Shown here: positions 54,957-63,677 of the stretch, piece after piece | Numbering within the stretch: the stretch's first letter is position 1 | How the letters are laid out: each line of letters starts with the position of its first letter | Assembly (NCBI RefSeq): GCF_025989125.1 | Contig: NZ_JAPDNR010000001.1 | Coordinates: 7,490,087-7,554,086 of the forward strand | Direction: 5' to 3' | DNA: 64,000 nt | From: Chitinophaga nivalis | Lineage (GTDB): Bacteria > Bacteroidota > Bacteroidia > Chitinophagales > Chitinophagaceae | The notes under the pieces: model-generated | Seen by the model: the letters and a program-made list of their open reading frames with translations, nothing else | Told to the model about the DNA's origin: nothing | The model's database searches: none | Program-made: the position numbers and the translations under genes

Positions 54957-56135
54957 TTAATAAATAGGTGTTGGATATTTACGTTGTACCGTTGTCAAAT
55001 AGGCGCTACCGTTCACAATTTCAATGGTATTTACCGTAGCGAAAGACTGTGGATTATTTCTTCCGGAGTGAATATTCACAATCATATTCGGCAGGACGCA
55101 GCTGGCTCCTTCAAACGCCGGTTTGGTACCGTTTCCGTAACAAGTGATGAGCGCATAGTCATTGAAGGTTTCTGAGTTACCATCATTATAGGGATTATTT
55201 TCCGGGTTCATCCCTGGCGCCATTAAATTGAAACGTTGCCATGCGGTGGTATGGATACGATTTGACTTCGGATCTGCAAACAGCGGGAAGCTGAAATATG
55301 GGCTTACCGCAGCGCTGGTATTGTTACGGCGCACTGTCATCAGAAATCTGTGATAAAACCCGGGTATTGCATTCCTAAGATCATCTTTAGTAAAAGAAGA
55401 GAACCAGATATTCATTTCATCTTTGATTCCTTTTGCCAAATAGCCGGCCTCATAATTATCATCCTTCTTATCGTTTGGCGCCTCTGCAAAACCTTCTGCA
55501 CTCATGTTATAGAAGTTGACATATACCATGGAGTCAGATAAAGCCTGCTTATGGAAATTTTCCTGACGCAGCAACATCCCGGTTTCCTTGGTTTTGTAGT
55601 TCTTTTGCAGGATGTGCAGCGTATATACTTCCCTGCTACCCAGCTCAATCAGGGTATCTACCAGTACTTTTTTCTTCAGTCTTTCTTCCAGACTAAAGAA
55701 AGGCGTATTATTCATCGGACGGTACATAAACATAATACGGTGTTTACCCGCAGGGATCTGTGCCCAGCTGGACAGGTCGAAACCATTCAACACGGGGCCT
55801 ACCAATACATTTTCCTTACCTGGATACTCCGGATTCTTATAGGAGTTGCTGCTACCGGCATGTGAAGGATATGGCGGTGCATATGGGTCCCGCTTATCCA
55901 GGAAATCGCCGGTAATGGCAGCACTCAGGGGCATACCGGAGGCATCTGTCACCGGGTCGATGAGCATGGTCAGGAACGGTTGTTCCTGATCCTTATTACC
56001 CAGCGTTATCTTATAGTTCAGGTTATTGAATACCCGCAGATAAGCCGGATTGTCTATTTTAGTATATTCTACCTTGCTGCAGCCGTAAACGCTGAACAGG
56101 AGGCTTAATATTATGATCGGATACTTCAGTTTCAT
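54957..56135 (-). CDS. Lipoprotein, DUF4397-like
   Basis: About 392 residues from the ATG at 56135; the frame opens with a GTG at 56171 that is inside the upstream stop, so the ATG is preferred. Lipobox SVYGC followed by Ser-Lys. The opening AYLRVFNNLNYKITLGNKDQ and the IPAGKHRIMFMYRP block resemble the beta-sandwich pattern of DUF4397-type lipoproteins; I cannot place the rest. Between the other DUF4397-like gene (35 bp upstream) and the first FAS1 gene (36 bp downstream). No enzyme motif seen. Surface-ligand role is inferred from the operon. Confidence 0.65.
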   Translation of the reverse strand: MKLKYPIIILSLLFSVYGCSKVEYTKIDNPAYLRVFNNLNYKITLGNKDQEQPFLTMLIDPVTDASGMPLSAAITGDFLDKRDPYAPPYPSHAGSSNSYKNPEYPGKENVLVGPVLNGFDLSSWAQIPAGKHRIMFMYRPMNNTPFFSLEERLKKKVLVDTLIELGSREVYTLHILQKNYKTKETGMLLRQENFHKQALSDSMVYVNFYNMSAEGFAEAPNDKKDDNYEAGYLAKGIKDEMNIWFSSFTKDDLRNAIPGFYHRFLMTVRRNNTSAAVSPYFSFPLFADPKSNRIHTTAWQRFNLMAPGMNPENNPYNDGNSETFNDYALITCYGNGTKPAFEGASCVLPNMIVNIHSGRNNPQSFATVNTIEIVNGSAYLTTVQRKYPTPIY

Positions 56136-56170
56136 GCTTATGACTGTTAAAGGTTCAGCATTCAATGCCA

Positions 56171-57901
56171 CTACCGGTTATGTTTTACAATAATCATCCT
56201 TGCCTTTGCAGCAGCGGGCACGTTAGGTCCATTTCTGCCGATGAGGGCCACCGTAAAGAAACCGGGTTCGGTCTCCGGCATGGGAGCACGTGTATAGAGT
56301 TCTTTACGTGCGATAAAGTCCGAAGACTTCAATAGTGGTATCTGTGTCAACCAGGTGCCGGGGAAGACATTCGCAGGAGACTGGAAAGCCATCATTTTAA
56401 AGTTCATGATTGTCGCTCCCTTTATGGCATTCGATGTTTCCTGTGGGATCACTCCTGGTTGCAGGTTTTTGGTACCTGAACCGCCTATTGACTGGCCGTT
56501 ATCACCGGTAAAGTTGACATTGGCGAAATCGGGACAGAAGTTGAGGAAACGATATTGAAACGGCAGTTTATACTGACGGCGCTGGTATGTACCATCCTGT
56601 CCGTCTTCACCTGGGTTAAACAGGTTGCCGCTGAGGTTATTGGCAGCAACCGCTATCTGTGCAGCACCATTTGCGTCTGCATATACCCAGGAACTATAAT
56701 TCTGGCCTGCTGTCAGGAACTGTTGCCGTGCCGCCAGTACTTTACCCGCAGCATCTGTTGCTTCTATCGTTGTCATACCAGTTACGGTAGTAATGTATTC
56801 CCCTGCAGTAGCATAGTTAATGTCATTACCTGCTTGCCGGCCATTTACTTTTAACCGGATAGCATTGCTTCCCGGCAGTGCATTCACACCATGTATACGG
56901 GCATAGGTAATATTCATCGGCTCAGAAATGTCTGTCACCACCTGGAAACCATTTTGGCTGATCGTCGTTTCCTCTCCGGATCCACCCAGATAGTAGGGTA
57001 CTGTAAATATAAACGGCGCGATAACGATCGTATAAATTCCTCCCGGCTGATAGGTACGTATAGGCGCATACGTAATACCTACGCTAACGGTATGAGGAAT
57101 ACCGATGGCTCCTTTCGTCATGGTAGACGTGGCCGGATCTATTACTTTGGTATTTTCTTCGTTGTTACCTCCGAAGGCACTTACCTGTGTACCTGCTTTT
57201 GACATGACTTTAAACTGGTAGGTACCATAGGGTAATTCAATATAGTCAGAATACTTACCCGCAGGAACGTTAGAGGTAGCAGTGTTTACCGGCGTACCAT
57301 CTGCCCATGCCAGACTCATTGGCCCGTCAATTTTTTCCTGTGTCGCATCTGGTGATTTAATGCCTGCACTCAGGTTCACAATGCGAATCTTAAAATGATC
57401 TGCTTTAGCCGGTGCTTCTACAGAACGGGGAATCCTGTTTACCTGTGGAATTTCTCCGGTTGTATAGATGCTACTGCGTACAATGTAATAATCGGCAGGC
57501 TGACTGTAGTTTTCGGCTACTTCAAATACAGCAGGATCGGGAATTGACTGATAGCTTCTTGCTTCTGTTTTCAAAGTCGCTTTACCGGCTGCATTCAGGA
57601 AGTGTTTCGGTACATACCAGGTAGTACTCAGCTGTCCTTTTTCCGGGAAATATTTGGTACCATACAGTTTCCAGTTGGGGTCCGTTGGTCCGAATACCTG
57701 ATAGTTGGTGAGGGTGTCACCATTAACGATCACCTGATTATGATTAGCCATGTTCACTATCCGGATACCCGAATTACTGCGGGTATCCTGGATAATCCTG
57801 TTATCGTACTGATGGTCTGTTTTATCTTTCTTACAGGATGTAATGATACTGCCAAAAGCGAGTAACATACCTGCCATTATGGAAATGCGTTTCATTTTCA
57901 T
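56171..57901 (-). CDS. Lipoprotein with DUF4397-like repeats
   Basis: A 576-residue lipoprotein (lipobox IITSC followed by Lys-Lys, near residue 23). At least three beta-sandwich blocks with DUF4397-like openings can be seen: SGIRIVNMANHNQVIVNG (about 45), FKIRIVNLSAGI (about 175) and ITYARIHGVNALPGSNAIRLKVNG (about 335), the last followed by AGEYITTVTGMTTIEATDAAG. A fourth block opens YRFLNFCPDFANVNF (about 455). Such lipoproteins are thought to be surface-exposed ligand or polymer binders in Bacteroidota. It follows the STN-type receptor by 27 bp, the position usually taken by SusD. Confidence 0.75.
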   Translation of the reverse strand: MKMKRISIMAGMLLAFGSIITSCKKDKTDHQYDNRIIQDTRSNSGIRIVNMANHNQVIVNGDTLTNYQVFGPTDPNWKLYGTKYFPEKGQLSTTWYVPKHFLNAAGKATLKTEARSYQSIPDPAVFEVAENYSQPADYYIVRSSIYTTGEIPQVNRIPRSVEAPAKADHFKIRIVNLSAGIKSPDATQEKIDGPMSLAWADGTPVNTATSNVPAGKYSDYIELPYGTYQFKVMSKAGTQVSAFGGNNEENTKVIDPATSTMTKGAIGIPHTVSVGITYAPIRTYQPGGIYTIVIAPFIFTVPYYLGGSGEETTISQNGFQVVTDISEPMNITYARIHGVNALPGSNAIRLKVNGRQAGNDINYATAGEYITTVTGMTTIEATDAAGKVLAARQQFLTAGQNYSSWVYADANGAAQIAVAANNLSGNLFNPGEDGQDGTYQRRQYKLPFQYRFLNFCPDFANVNFTGDNGQSIGGSGTKNLQPGVIPQETSNAIKGATIMNFKMMAFQSPANVFPGTWLTQIPLLKSSDFIARKELYTRAPMPETEPGFFTVALIGRNGPNVPAAAKARMIIVKHNR

Positions 57902-57928
57902 TTTTTTTGTTCCGGATGCCCGTTACTA

Positions 57929-60900
57929 TTAAAACAGGTTATAGGTAAAGCCCAACATGATTTCACTGCCACGTTTGTAGCTGCGGTTAGTATATTTGTT
58001 ACCATACCAAAGACCACCGGTACCCGGGTTGGCATATACTGTTTCGATAGCAGGATTCAGTATATTCTTCGCGTAACCTTTGAACAACAAACGTTTGGAA
58101 AGGCGCTGACTGAATACAAAATCCAATACCGGTACAGGACGGGTATACAGATCGGGTTCACCGGTCAGGTTAATTTGTACCAGGCGTTCACCTACCATGT
58201 TGAATGTGGCCGTCAGGTCTGTTCCTGTTTTTTTGTTGTTATAGTTCAGCCAGGCATTCACAGAATACGGCGCCTGTTCAAACAGCGGACTGTTTTCCGG
58301 TGTATGGCGATCCAGTGATTTATTGGCTGCAAATCTTTCTGCTGTTTTCTTGATGTTACTCTGTGCCAGTAACAGGTTGCTACCGATAAAGAAGTTTTTA
58401 AACGGATCATACAGGAGGCCCAGGTCTTTCACTACTTCCAATTCCACACCCCATACGTTACCTACGTTAGGATCGTTCTGGAACTGAATGGTAGGATACT
58501 CCGGATATTTTGCTGCCAGTCCGTCTGTTTTCAGACTGAATACTTTTACCAGCTGGTTTTGTATGCGTTTACCAAACAGGGAAACGGAAATTACCTCTCC
58601 TCTGTTAGGGAACCATTCCCATCTGAAATCGAGGTTCTCTGTATGCTGGTTAATCAGGTTAGGATTACCTACTACGAGACCCATCTGGAAAGCATCAAAT
58701 TCGAATACGTTGGTAATCTCACGCAGCTCAGGTCTGGCCAGTGTTGTATTATATCCTACGCGGAAGTTCATATTCTCCTTGTAGATATAAGTCATATTCA
58801 CAGAATAGTAAGGTTTGTAACCGGTTTTGTAAGCGGTATTAGGATTGATCAGCGCTACCGGTACGGTTTTACCATCGCTATCCTTTGCCGTCAGGGAAGG
58901 ATCCAGGTATACGTCTGAAGTATCTACTGCTGACTGGATATTGGTTTTTTCCACACGTACCCCACCCGTTAAACGGAGGTTACCAGGTAAACGTAAGTCC
59001 AGCATACCATAGAAAGCGTTGGTTTCGAAGAAACCGGTATAGTTGTTCGGTGATTTCTGGCTGTTATAAAGGAACCCGCCAATAGGACCAGCGCCTTCGC
59101 CGGTGCTACCGGTTGGCATTTTAATACCAATCATTTCCGGGCTTACCAGCCTGTCGAGGTTACCTTCTGCATCATACAACGGCACAGCGCCATTTTTTGA
59201 GAAGTTGGAACCTGGCAGGAAGAACATATTCTCACGGAACTTACGATCGCGGTTCAGGTAGTTCACCCCGGTTTTAAATTCCTGTTTCTTACCGAATAAC
59301 GGGAATGGGATGGCTACATCTGCCTTGTAGTTATAGTTGGTTTCCGTCAGGTTTCTCCAACGGCGGCCGTTGGGTTCTGCCTGAATGATGCCATAGGTAC
59401 CATATCCATTTACATAACCGGAGTTCAGTGCATACAGGTGATCTGTATAAACATATCCGGAAGAAGGATTCTGGGAAGTAACGACTGGTCTCAGATACCA
59501 TGCGCCACCACGGGGTGTATAATCCGTGAGGGTAATGAAACGGTAGTCAGGATCATTCTGGGAAGAAGAGGAAGTAGCGATGTTGTAACTCAGCCGCGGG
59601 CTGTACTCTCCTTTCAGGAATTTATGTTCCCCTTGCAGGTTATAGGTATGCAGGGTACGATAGGTTTGTTTCAGGGAATAAATCGTGCTGGCTACATCGC
59701 CTGGCAGACCGGTATACTGGTACTGGCCATACATATTGATTGCCTGCGCTTCACTACCCCAGCTACCCAGGTATTGCATGCTGATTTCATGGCGGGGATT
59801 GAACTTGTAGGTTAAGCCTCCCAATGCACCATAGTTCAGCGTCTGCGTACCGGTATTCTCTTTATAGCTTTGGTATTTACCCATGAACAGGTTGTTCGGG
59901 GTAATATAGTTAGGGATATTTCTTGGGCTGTACACATCTTTGTTACCAGTGATAACACCCTGGTAGATGCTATACTGTGTCAGGTCGCCACCATAGATAT
60001 CCGTAGTACGGCTATAGTAGTTGGCGCCTGCGATAACACCCAATGTATGTTTGCGGAATATTTTGAAACTGTTACCATAGGTAGCAGAGAACAACTGATT
60101 CAGCGGCGCTTTGCGATATTTAGTCGTCATCACCGGATCGAAGCTGTGCATCAGGTTATTGATACGGGCAGCTTCCTGTTGCATCGCCGGGCTGTTGTTG
60201 CTGTTGGCGATCATTTTCTGGATCTGGGATAAACCACCGGGATATTGTTTGGACAGGTCCAGGAATTCGCCGGAAAGATTTTTGTTGTTTACTTTGGTAC
60301 CAAAGAAGCCCAGTTCACTGTTATAGAAACTGTTCACATTACCATTGATACCAACGTTTGTATTAAAACCGGTTTGTGCAATGATGTTGAAGATCGCACT
60401 GTCCGGAACGGATTTCGTTTTCAGCTCCACGATACCTGCGGCAGCATCTGCCGGTTTATCGGGCGTAACGGTTTTGAAGATGGTGATGTTATCCAGGAGG
60501 GACGCAGGCACCAGATCCAAAGGAATGGAACTTCTGTCGGGATCAGATGAAGCGAGACGTACACCATTCAGCTGTCCGATTACACTACGATCACCCAAAC
60601 CACGGATCGCTACAAATTTATCATCGGTGATAGTTACACCGGATACTTTCTGTAACGCCTGGGTGGTGGTGATACTACCGGTACGTTCGATCTGTGCAGC
60701 AGAAATCGCATCCTGTACAATGGCCGCATTTTTACGATCCTGCAGTACCGCAATTTCCGTATTCAGTTTACGGCGTGCGTTTACGGTTACTTCGCTCAGT
60801 TGTTTACTGGAAACCGTTAATGCTACAATGATAGTACCACTGGCAGCGTTTACCCTCACTTCTTTTGTTTCATAACCGATGTAACCTACTACGAGTACGC

Positions 60901-61510
60901 CACCACTTTGCGGAACGGTTACGTTGAAGATACCGTTTGCATCTGTAGAAGCACCACTGGCAGTACCTTTCACCCGTACAGATACACCTGGAATCGGGTC
61001 TTTGGTTTTGCCGTCAATAACTTTACCATTGATTTTTACGGGTACCGGTTGTTGTGCAATGACTACATAACCGTCTACCAGCTTATACTCCAGCCCGGTG
61101 TGTTCCAGCATGCTGTATAAAGCATCCTGAATACGGATATCCGGGTTGTTGAGGGTTACCTGTTTGTTGGTTTTAGCCAGCAATTCATCTGGTAACAGAA
61201 ATTTAACTTCGCTTTGCTTTTCAATGGTCAATAAAGCTGCTTTCAGCGCAACTTTGTCCAGTCGCAGGTTTATTTTGCGGGTCAGATCCTGGCTATTTAC
61301 GTGTGCTGCAAAGAGCAGGCCCGCGCAAGTGAGCTGCAATACCAGCAGAATAAATGAACATCTCATCAGGAAATAAATTAAGGGCCTGAGGCCTTCCCTT
61401 TCCCTAAGCAGAGAACCCAACACGTTATTTTTACCCGGGTGGGCCCGCCGACAGGCGAAAGTGGGATTCATGTTAAATCTTAAAGGATTCGTTTTTAATC
61501 CTTTTTCCAT
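57929..61510 (-). CDS. STN-type (signal-transducing) TonB-dependent receptor
   Basis: A 1,193-residue outer-membrane receptor. The signal segment lies late (about 44-70), so the real start may be the ATG at residue 49 (61366). Domains: STN (about 81-151; LDKVALKAALLTIEKQSEVKFLL), CarboxypepD_reg-like (about 159-233; GKVIDGKTKDPIPGVSVRVKG), plug (about 255-385; KVSGVTITDDKFVAIRGLGD and LNGVRLASSDPDRSSIP), and the barrel ending LGFTYNLF. The STN domain contacts the FecR anti-sigma factor encoded next to it, so this receptor is both transporter and signal input. The plug looks like the 'RGLGDRY' class of surface receptors rather than classic SusC. Ligand unknown. Confidence 0.94.
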   Translation of the reverse strand: MEKGLKTNPLRFNMNPTFACRRAHPGKNNVLGSLLREREGLRPLIYFLMRCSFILLVLQLTCAGLLFAAHVNSQDLTRKINLRLDKVALKAALLTIEKQSEVKFLLPDELLAKTNKQVTLNNPDIRIQDALYSMLEHTGLEYKLVDGYVVIAQQPVPVKINGKVIDGKTKDPIPGVSVRVKGTASGASTDANGIFNVTVPQSGGVLVVGYIGYETKEVRVNAASGTIIVALTVSSKQLSEVTVNARRKLNTEIAVLQDRKNAAIVQDAISAAQIERTGSITTTQALQKVSGVTITDDKFVAIRGLGDRSVIGQLNGVRLASSDPDRSSIPLDLVPASLLDNITIFKTVTPDKPADAAAGIVELKTKSVPDSAIFNIIAQTGFNTNVGINGNVNSFYNSELGFFGTKVNNKNLSGEFLDLSKQYPGGLSQIQKMIANSNNSPAMQQEAARINNLMHSFDPVMTTKYRKAPLNQLFSATYGNSFKIFRKHTLGVIAGANYYSRTTDIYGGDLTQYSIYQGVITGNKDVYSPRNIPNYITPNNLFMGKYQSYKENTGTQTLNYGALGGLTYKFNPRHEISMQYLGSWGSEAQAINMYGQYQYTGLPGDVASTIYSLKQTYRTLHTYNLQGEHKFLKGEYSPRLSYNIATSSSSQNDPDYRFITLTDYTPRGGAWYLRPVVTSQNPSSGYVYTDHLYALNSGYVNGYGTYGIIQAEPNGRRWRNLTETNYNYKADVAIPFPLFGKKQEFKTGVNYLNRDRKFRENMFFLPGSNFSKNGAVPLYDAEGNLDRLVSPEMIGIKMPTGSTGEGAGPIGGFLYNSQKSPNNYTGFFETNAFYGMLDLRLPGNLRLTGGVRVEKTNIQSAVDTSDVYLDPSLTAKDSDGKTVPVALINPNTAYKTGYKPYYSVNMTYIYKENMNFRVGYNTTLARPELREITNVFEFDAFQMGLVVGNPNLINQHTENLDFRWEWFPNRGEVISVSLFGKRIQNQLVKVFSLKTDGLAAKYPEYPTIQFQNDPNVGNVWGVELEVVKDLGLLYDPFKNFFIGSNLLLAQSNIKKTAERFAANKSLDRHTPENSPLFEQAPYSVNAWLNYNNKKTGTDLTATFNMVGERLVQINLTGEPDLYTRPVPVLDFVFSQRLSKRLLFKGYAKNILNPAIETVYANPGTGGLWYGNKYTNRSYKRGSEIMLGFTYNLF

Positions 61511-61717
61511 ACATTTGAATGTTACTGGTTAATCCCGGCTTGCCGGGAAAATCTGTTAGCTACCGGTCATTTACTGACCGGCTATTTATTTTCATGATGC
61601 CTGTTCGTCGTCCAAAACTTATCAGGCAGATGAAATCATTTCAGGCGTTCCCGTATAGTTTCCGCTATCGGGAACGTTTTTTTTGTGTACTATTAATTCA
61701 TGTGTCTTTTTTATACG
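61511..61717. promoter_or_regulatory. Structured FecR-TonB gap with a plus-strand terminator
   Basis: The 207-bp gap between fecR and the STN receptor gene holds three hairpins: 61534-61547 (5 bp), 61563-61581 (7 bp) and 61646-61676 (12 bp with one bulged T). The last is followed on the plus strand by eight T residues (61677-61684), the layout of an intrinsic terminator facing opposite to the operon. It may end an antisense or read-through transcript, or the hairpins may serve as leader structures of the receptor mRNA on the minus strand. Confidence 0.55.
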
Positions 61718-62752
61718 TTAGTGAATAATTACCTGCCGGTCGTTCATTTTATAGCTAAAGCGGCTACCGGCGCTTAACACACGAAGTGTTTGCTCTAAAG
61801 GCATATTAGCATACAGTGTAACAGTGATCCGCTTCTGCGCGGTATGTGATTGTTTAAATTCGATACTTACATTATACCAGCGTTCCAGTTCCATCGCTAC
61901 TTCTTTCAGCGTATTGTTGTTGAAAGTAAGCCGCGCGCTTTTCCAGCCCGCAATATCTTCCACCGGTATCTGTGCAATAGAGGAACGACGGCTTTCCGGA
62001 TTCCAGGTAACCTGTTGCCCCGGCGTGAGTACAGCCATTGGTCTGCTTCCTTTATAATCATTGCCGGCGTGTTCTACACTTACCTTTCCGGTAGCTACCG
62101 CAATGGTGAGCGGCGTACCATTAAAAGCATTGATCTTAAAAGAGGTACCTAATACCCTTGTTTGTACCTTTCCTGTATGCACAATGAACGGATGTGCAGG
62201 ATCTTCACTGATTTCAAAAAAAGCTTCCCCGGTTAATGTTATTTCACGGGTATTTCCATTAAAGTGTTCCGGATATTCCAGTTTACTGTCTGCACCCAGG
62301 TGAATAACAGATCCATCTGCCAAAGTAATCACCGCACGCTGCCCCCTGGGGTTACTTTTCTCCAGGCTCACCAAGGTAGTGGTGGCCTTGTTGTTCTTGC
62401 GGTACTGATATACACCAAACGTTCCCAAACCCGATACTAATACCGCCCACACTGCAGCATGACGTAAAAAAGAGAATCGTTTCACCGGCCTGATGACTGC
62501 TGGCTCCTGCTCCGGTACCATTCCCTGCATGCGTTGCTGCAAGGTGGATTTCCAGCCCATTACCTGTTGTTCATCCACTCTGATCTGTTCCATCAACAGC
62601 ATATCCGCCGGTAATCTTTCTGTAAGCACTTCATCCAATAGCAGCCGCCCTTCCGGTTCCTGAATAAAATCTGCTACCAGCTGCCTTTCTGCTGCGGTAC
62701 AGGTATTATCCAGGTATTTATTCATTAATGCTTTCGTGATCGTGTTTGCCAT
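61718..62752 (-). CDS. FecR-family anti-sigma factor
   Basis: About 344 residues from the ATG at 62752 (another ATG lies at 62773; the frame runs further but without sense). Cytoplasmic N-terminal sigma-binding part (about 1-95), one transmembrane helix (about 98-116), a FecR domain (about 136-235; RGQRAVITLADGSVIHLGAD, then LTGEAFFEISEDPAHPF) and a C-terminal DUF4974/STN-interacting domain (about 270-344; LTFNNNTLKEVAMELERWYNV). It transmits the receptor signal and releases the ECF sigma factor. Its gene is between those of sigma factor and STN receptor, the standard order. Confidence 0.94.
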   Translation of the reverse strand: MANTITKALMNKYLDNTCTAAERQLVADFIQEPEGRLLLDEVLTERLPADMLLMEQIRVDEQQVMGWKSTLQQRMQGMVPEQEPAVIRPVKRFSFLRHAAVWAVLVSGLGTFGVYQYRKNNKATTTLVSLEKSNPRGQRAVITLADGSVIHLGADSKLEYPEHFNGNTREITLTGEAFFEISEDPAHPFIVHTGKVQTRVLGTSFKINAFNGTPLTIAVATGKVSVEHAGNDYKGSRPMAVLTPGQQVTWNPESRRSSIAQIPVEDIAGWKSARLTFNNNTLKEVAMELERWYNVSIEFKQSHTAQKRITVTLYANMPLEQTLRVLSAGSRFSYKMNDRQVIIH

Positions 62753-62935
62753 GTGTTGTACGTGCAAGCCCATTCTGTTGTATGGCCGCTCACTATATAA
62801 GAGCTGAAAAATAACCCGAGGGGCTAATGGAGAATTAAAAAACTTTACGGCATCAAAAGGGCATAAAAAATGATTACAAGTCACTAACAAACAATTACTT
62901 ATAAGCAAACTAAAACGCCTGTACGAAAAGCTGGT

Positions 62936-63100
62936 AACAATTACATAACATAGCGACAGCTATATTACTTACCTCCTGGCAATAGCTGATAACATTTACA
63001 TAACATAGCAACCGTTATATCAAAGAGATATAAACAGCAAAAGCCATAACAATCAAATGATATAGCTACCACTATATCACTTACATCATGGAGATGTAAA
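62936..63100 (-). repeat. Three degenerate tandem repeats (about 55 bp) between sigma and anti-sigma genes
   Basis: Units start near 62936, 62991 and 63048. The first two share about 20 of 22 bases around AACATAGC; the third resembles the first along its length (ATATAGC, then CACTATATCACTTACATCATGG against GCTATATTACTTACCTCCTGG). The third unit runs through the stop codon of the sigma gene. The array fills half of the unusually long 328-bp gap (62753-63080), in which I otherwise see no gene. It may be a regulatory or slippage-prone site. Confidence 0.55.
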
Positions 63101-63677
63101 ACAACAGTAACATGGTAATGTCGGCATAGTCTTTCAGGTGCTGCCGGAAATGGGTAAGTGATGCTTTGATGTGATTCTTCACCGTGAACAGGGAGAGGTT
63201 CAGTTCTTTGGCAATTTCAGCATGGGAAAGCTGTTCGTGCCGGCTCATCTTAAACACGCGGCGACGTTGCTGGCTCAGTTCATCCAACTTTTCGAGGTAT
63301 ACCTGCGTAATTTCATGGCAATTGATCTTCGTGTCTGCTGCTGCAGTAGTGAGGGATTCATCATCATATACCTGTTCAATAGGTACTGTAGTAAATGATT
63401 TTTTACTCATCGCCTTGATCACGGCGTTTTTAATAGCACGAAATAAATACGGCGCCAGCTTCACTTCCGGATCAAGTTGCTGTCTTTTTTCCCAGATCCA
63501 CACCATCAGATCCATCATGATCTCTTCTGCCGTATCTTTGTCCTGCAGATAGTTCAGCGCATAATTATACAGTCTTTTGGAGTATCGGTCAAACAATACA
63601 TCGAACGCCTTCACATTATCAAGCCTGCATTGTTCCAACAGTAAATAATCTGATAAGTCCTGTAAAGCTTCGCCCAT
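63081..63677 (-). CDS. ECF-family RNA polymerase sigma factor (FecI-like)
   Basis: A 198-residue sigma-70 of the ECF class. Region 2 (about 20-90; FDVLFDRYSKRLYNYALNYL, then DTAEEIMMDLMVWIWEKR) and region 4 (about 130-185; LSHAEIAKELNLSLFTVKNHI) are clear. It should direct transcription of the adjacent receptor operon when released by FecR. An unusual trait is the short hydrophobic C-terminal tail (about 188-198; TMLLLFYISMM) after region 4. It is encoded first, 328 bp ahead of fecR, with tandem repeats in between. Confidence 0.94.
   Translation of the reverse strand: MGEALQDLSDYLLLEQCRLDNVKAFDVLFDRYSKRLYNYALNYLQDKDTAEEIMMDLMVWIWEKRQQLDPEVKLAPYLFRAIKNAVIKAMSKKSFTTVPIEQVYDDESLTTAAADTKINCHEITQVYLEKLDELSQQRRRVFKMSRHEQLSHAEIAKELNLSLFTVKNHIKASLTHFRQHLKDYADITMLLLFYISMM

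Noticed and set aside
61519..61728. Plus-strand ORF in the FecR-TonB gap
   Set aside because: It is built from hairpin-forming sequence and has no ribosome site or motif; the terminator at 61646-61684 lies inside it.
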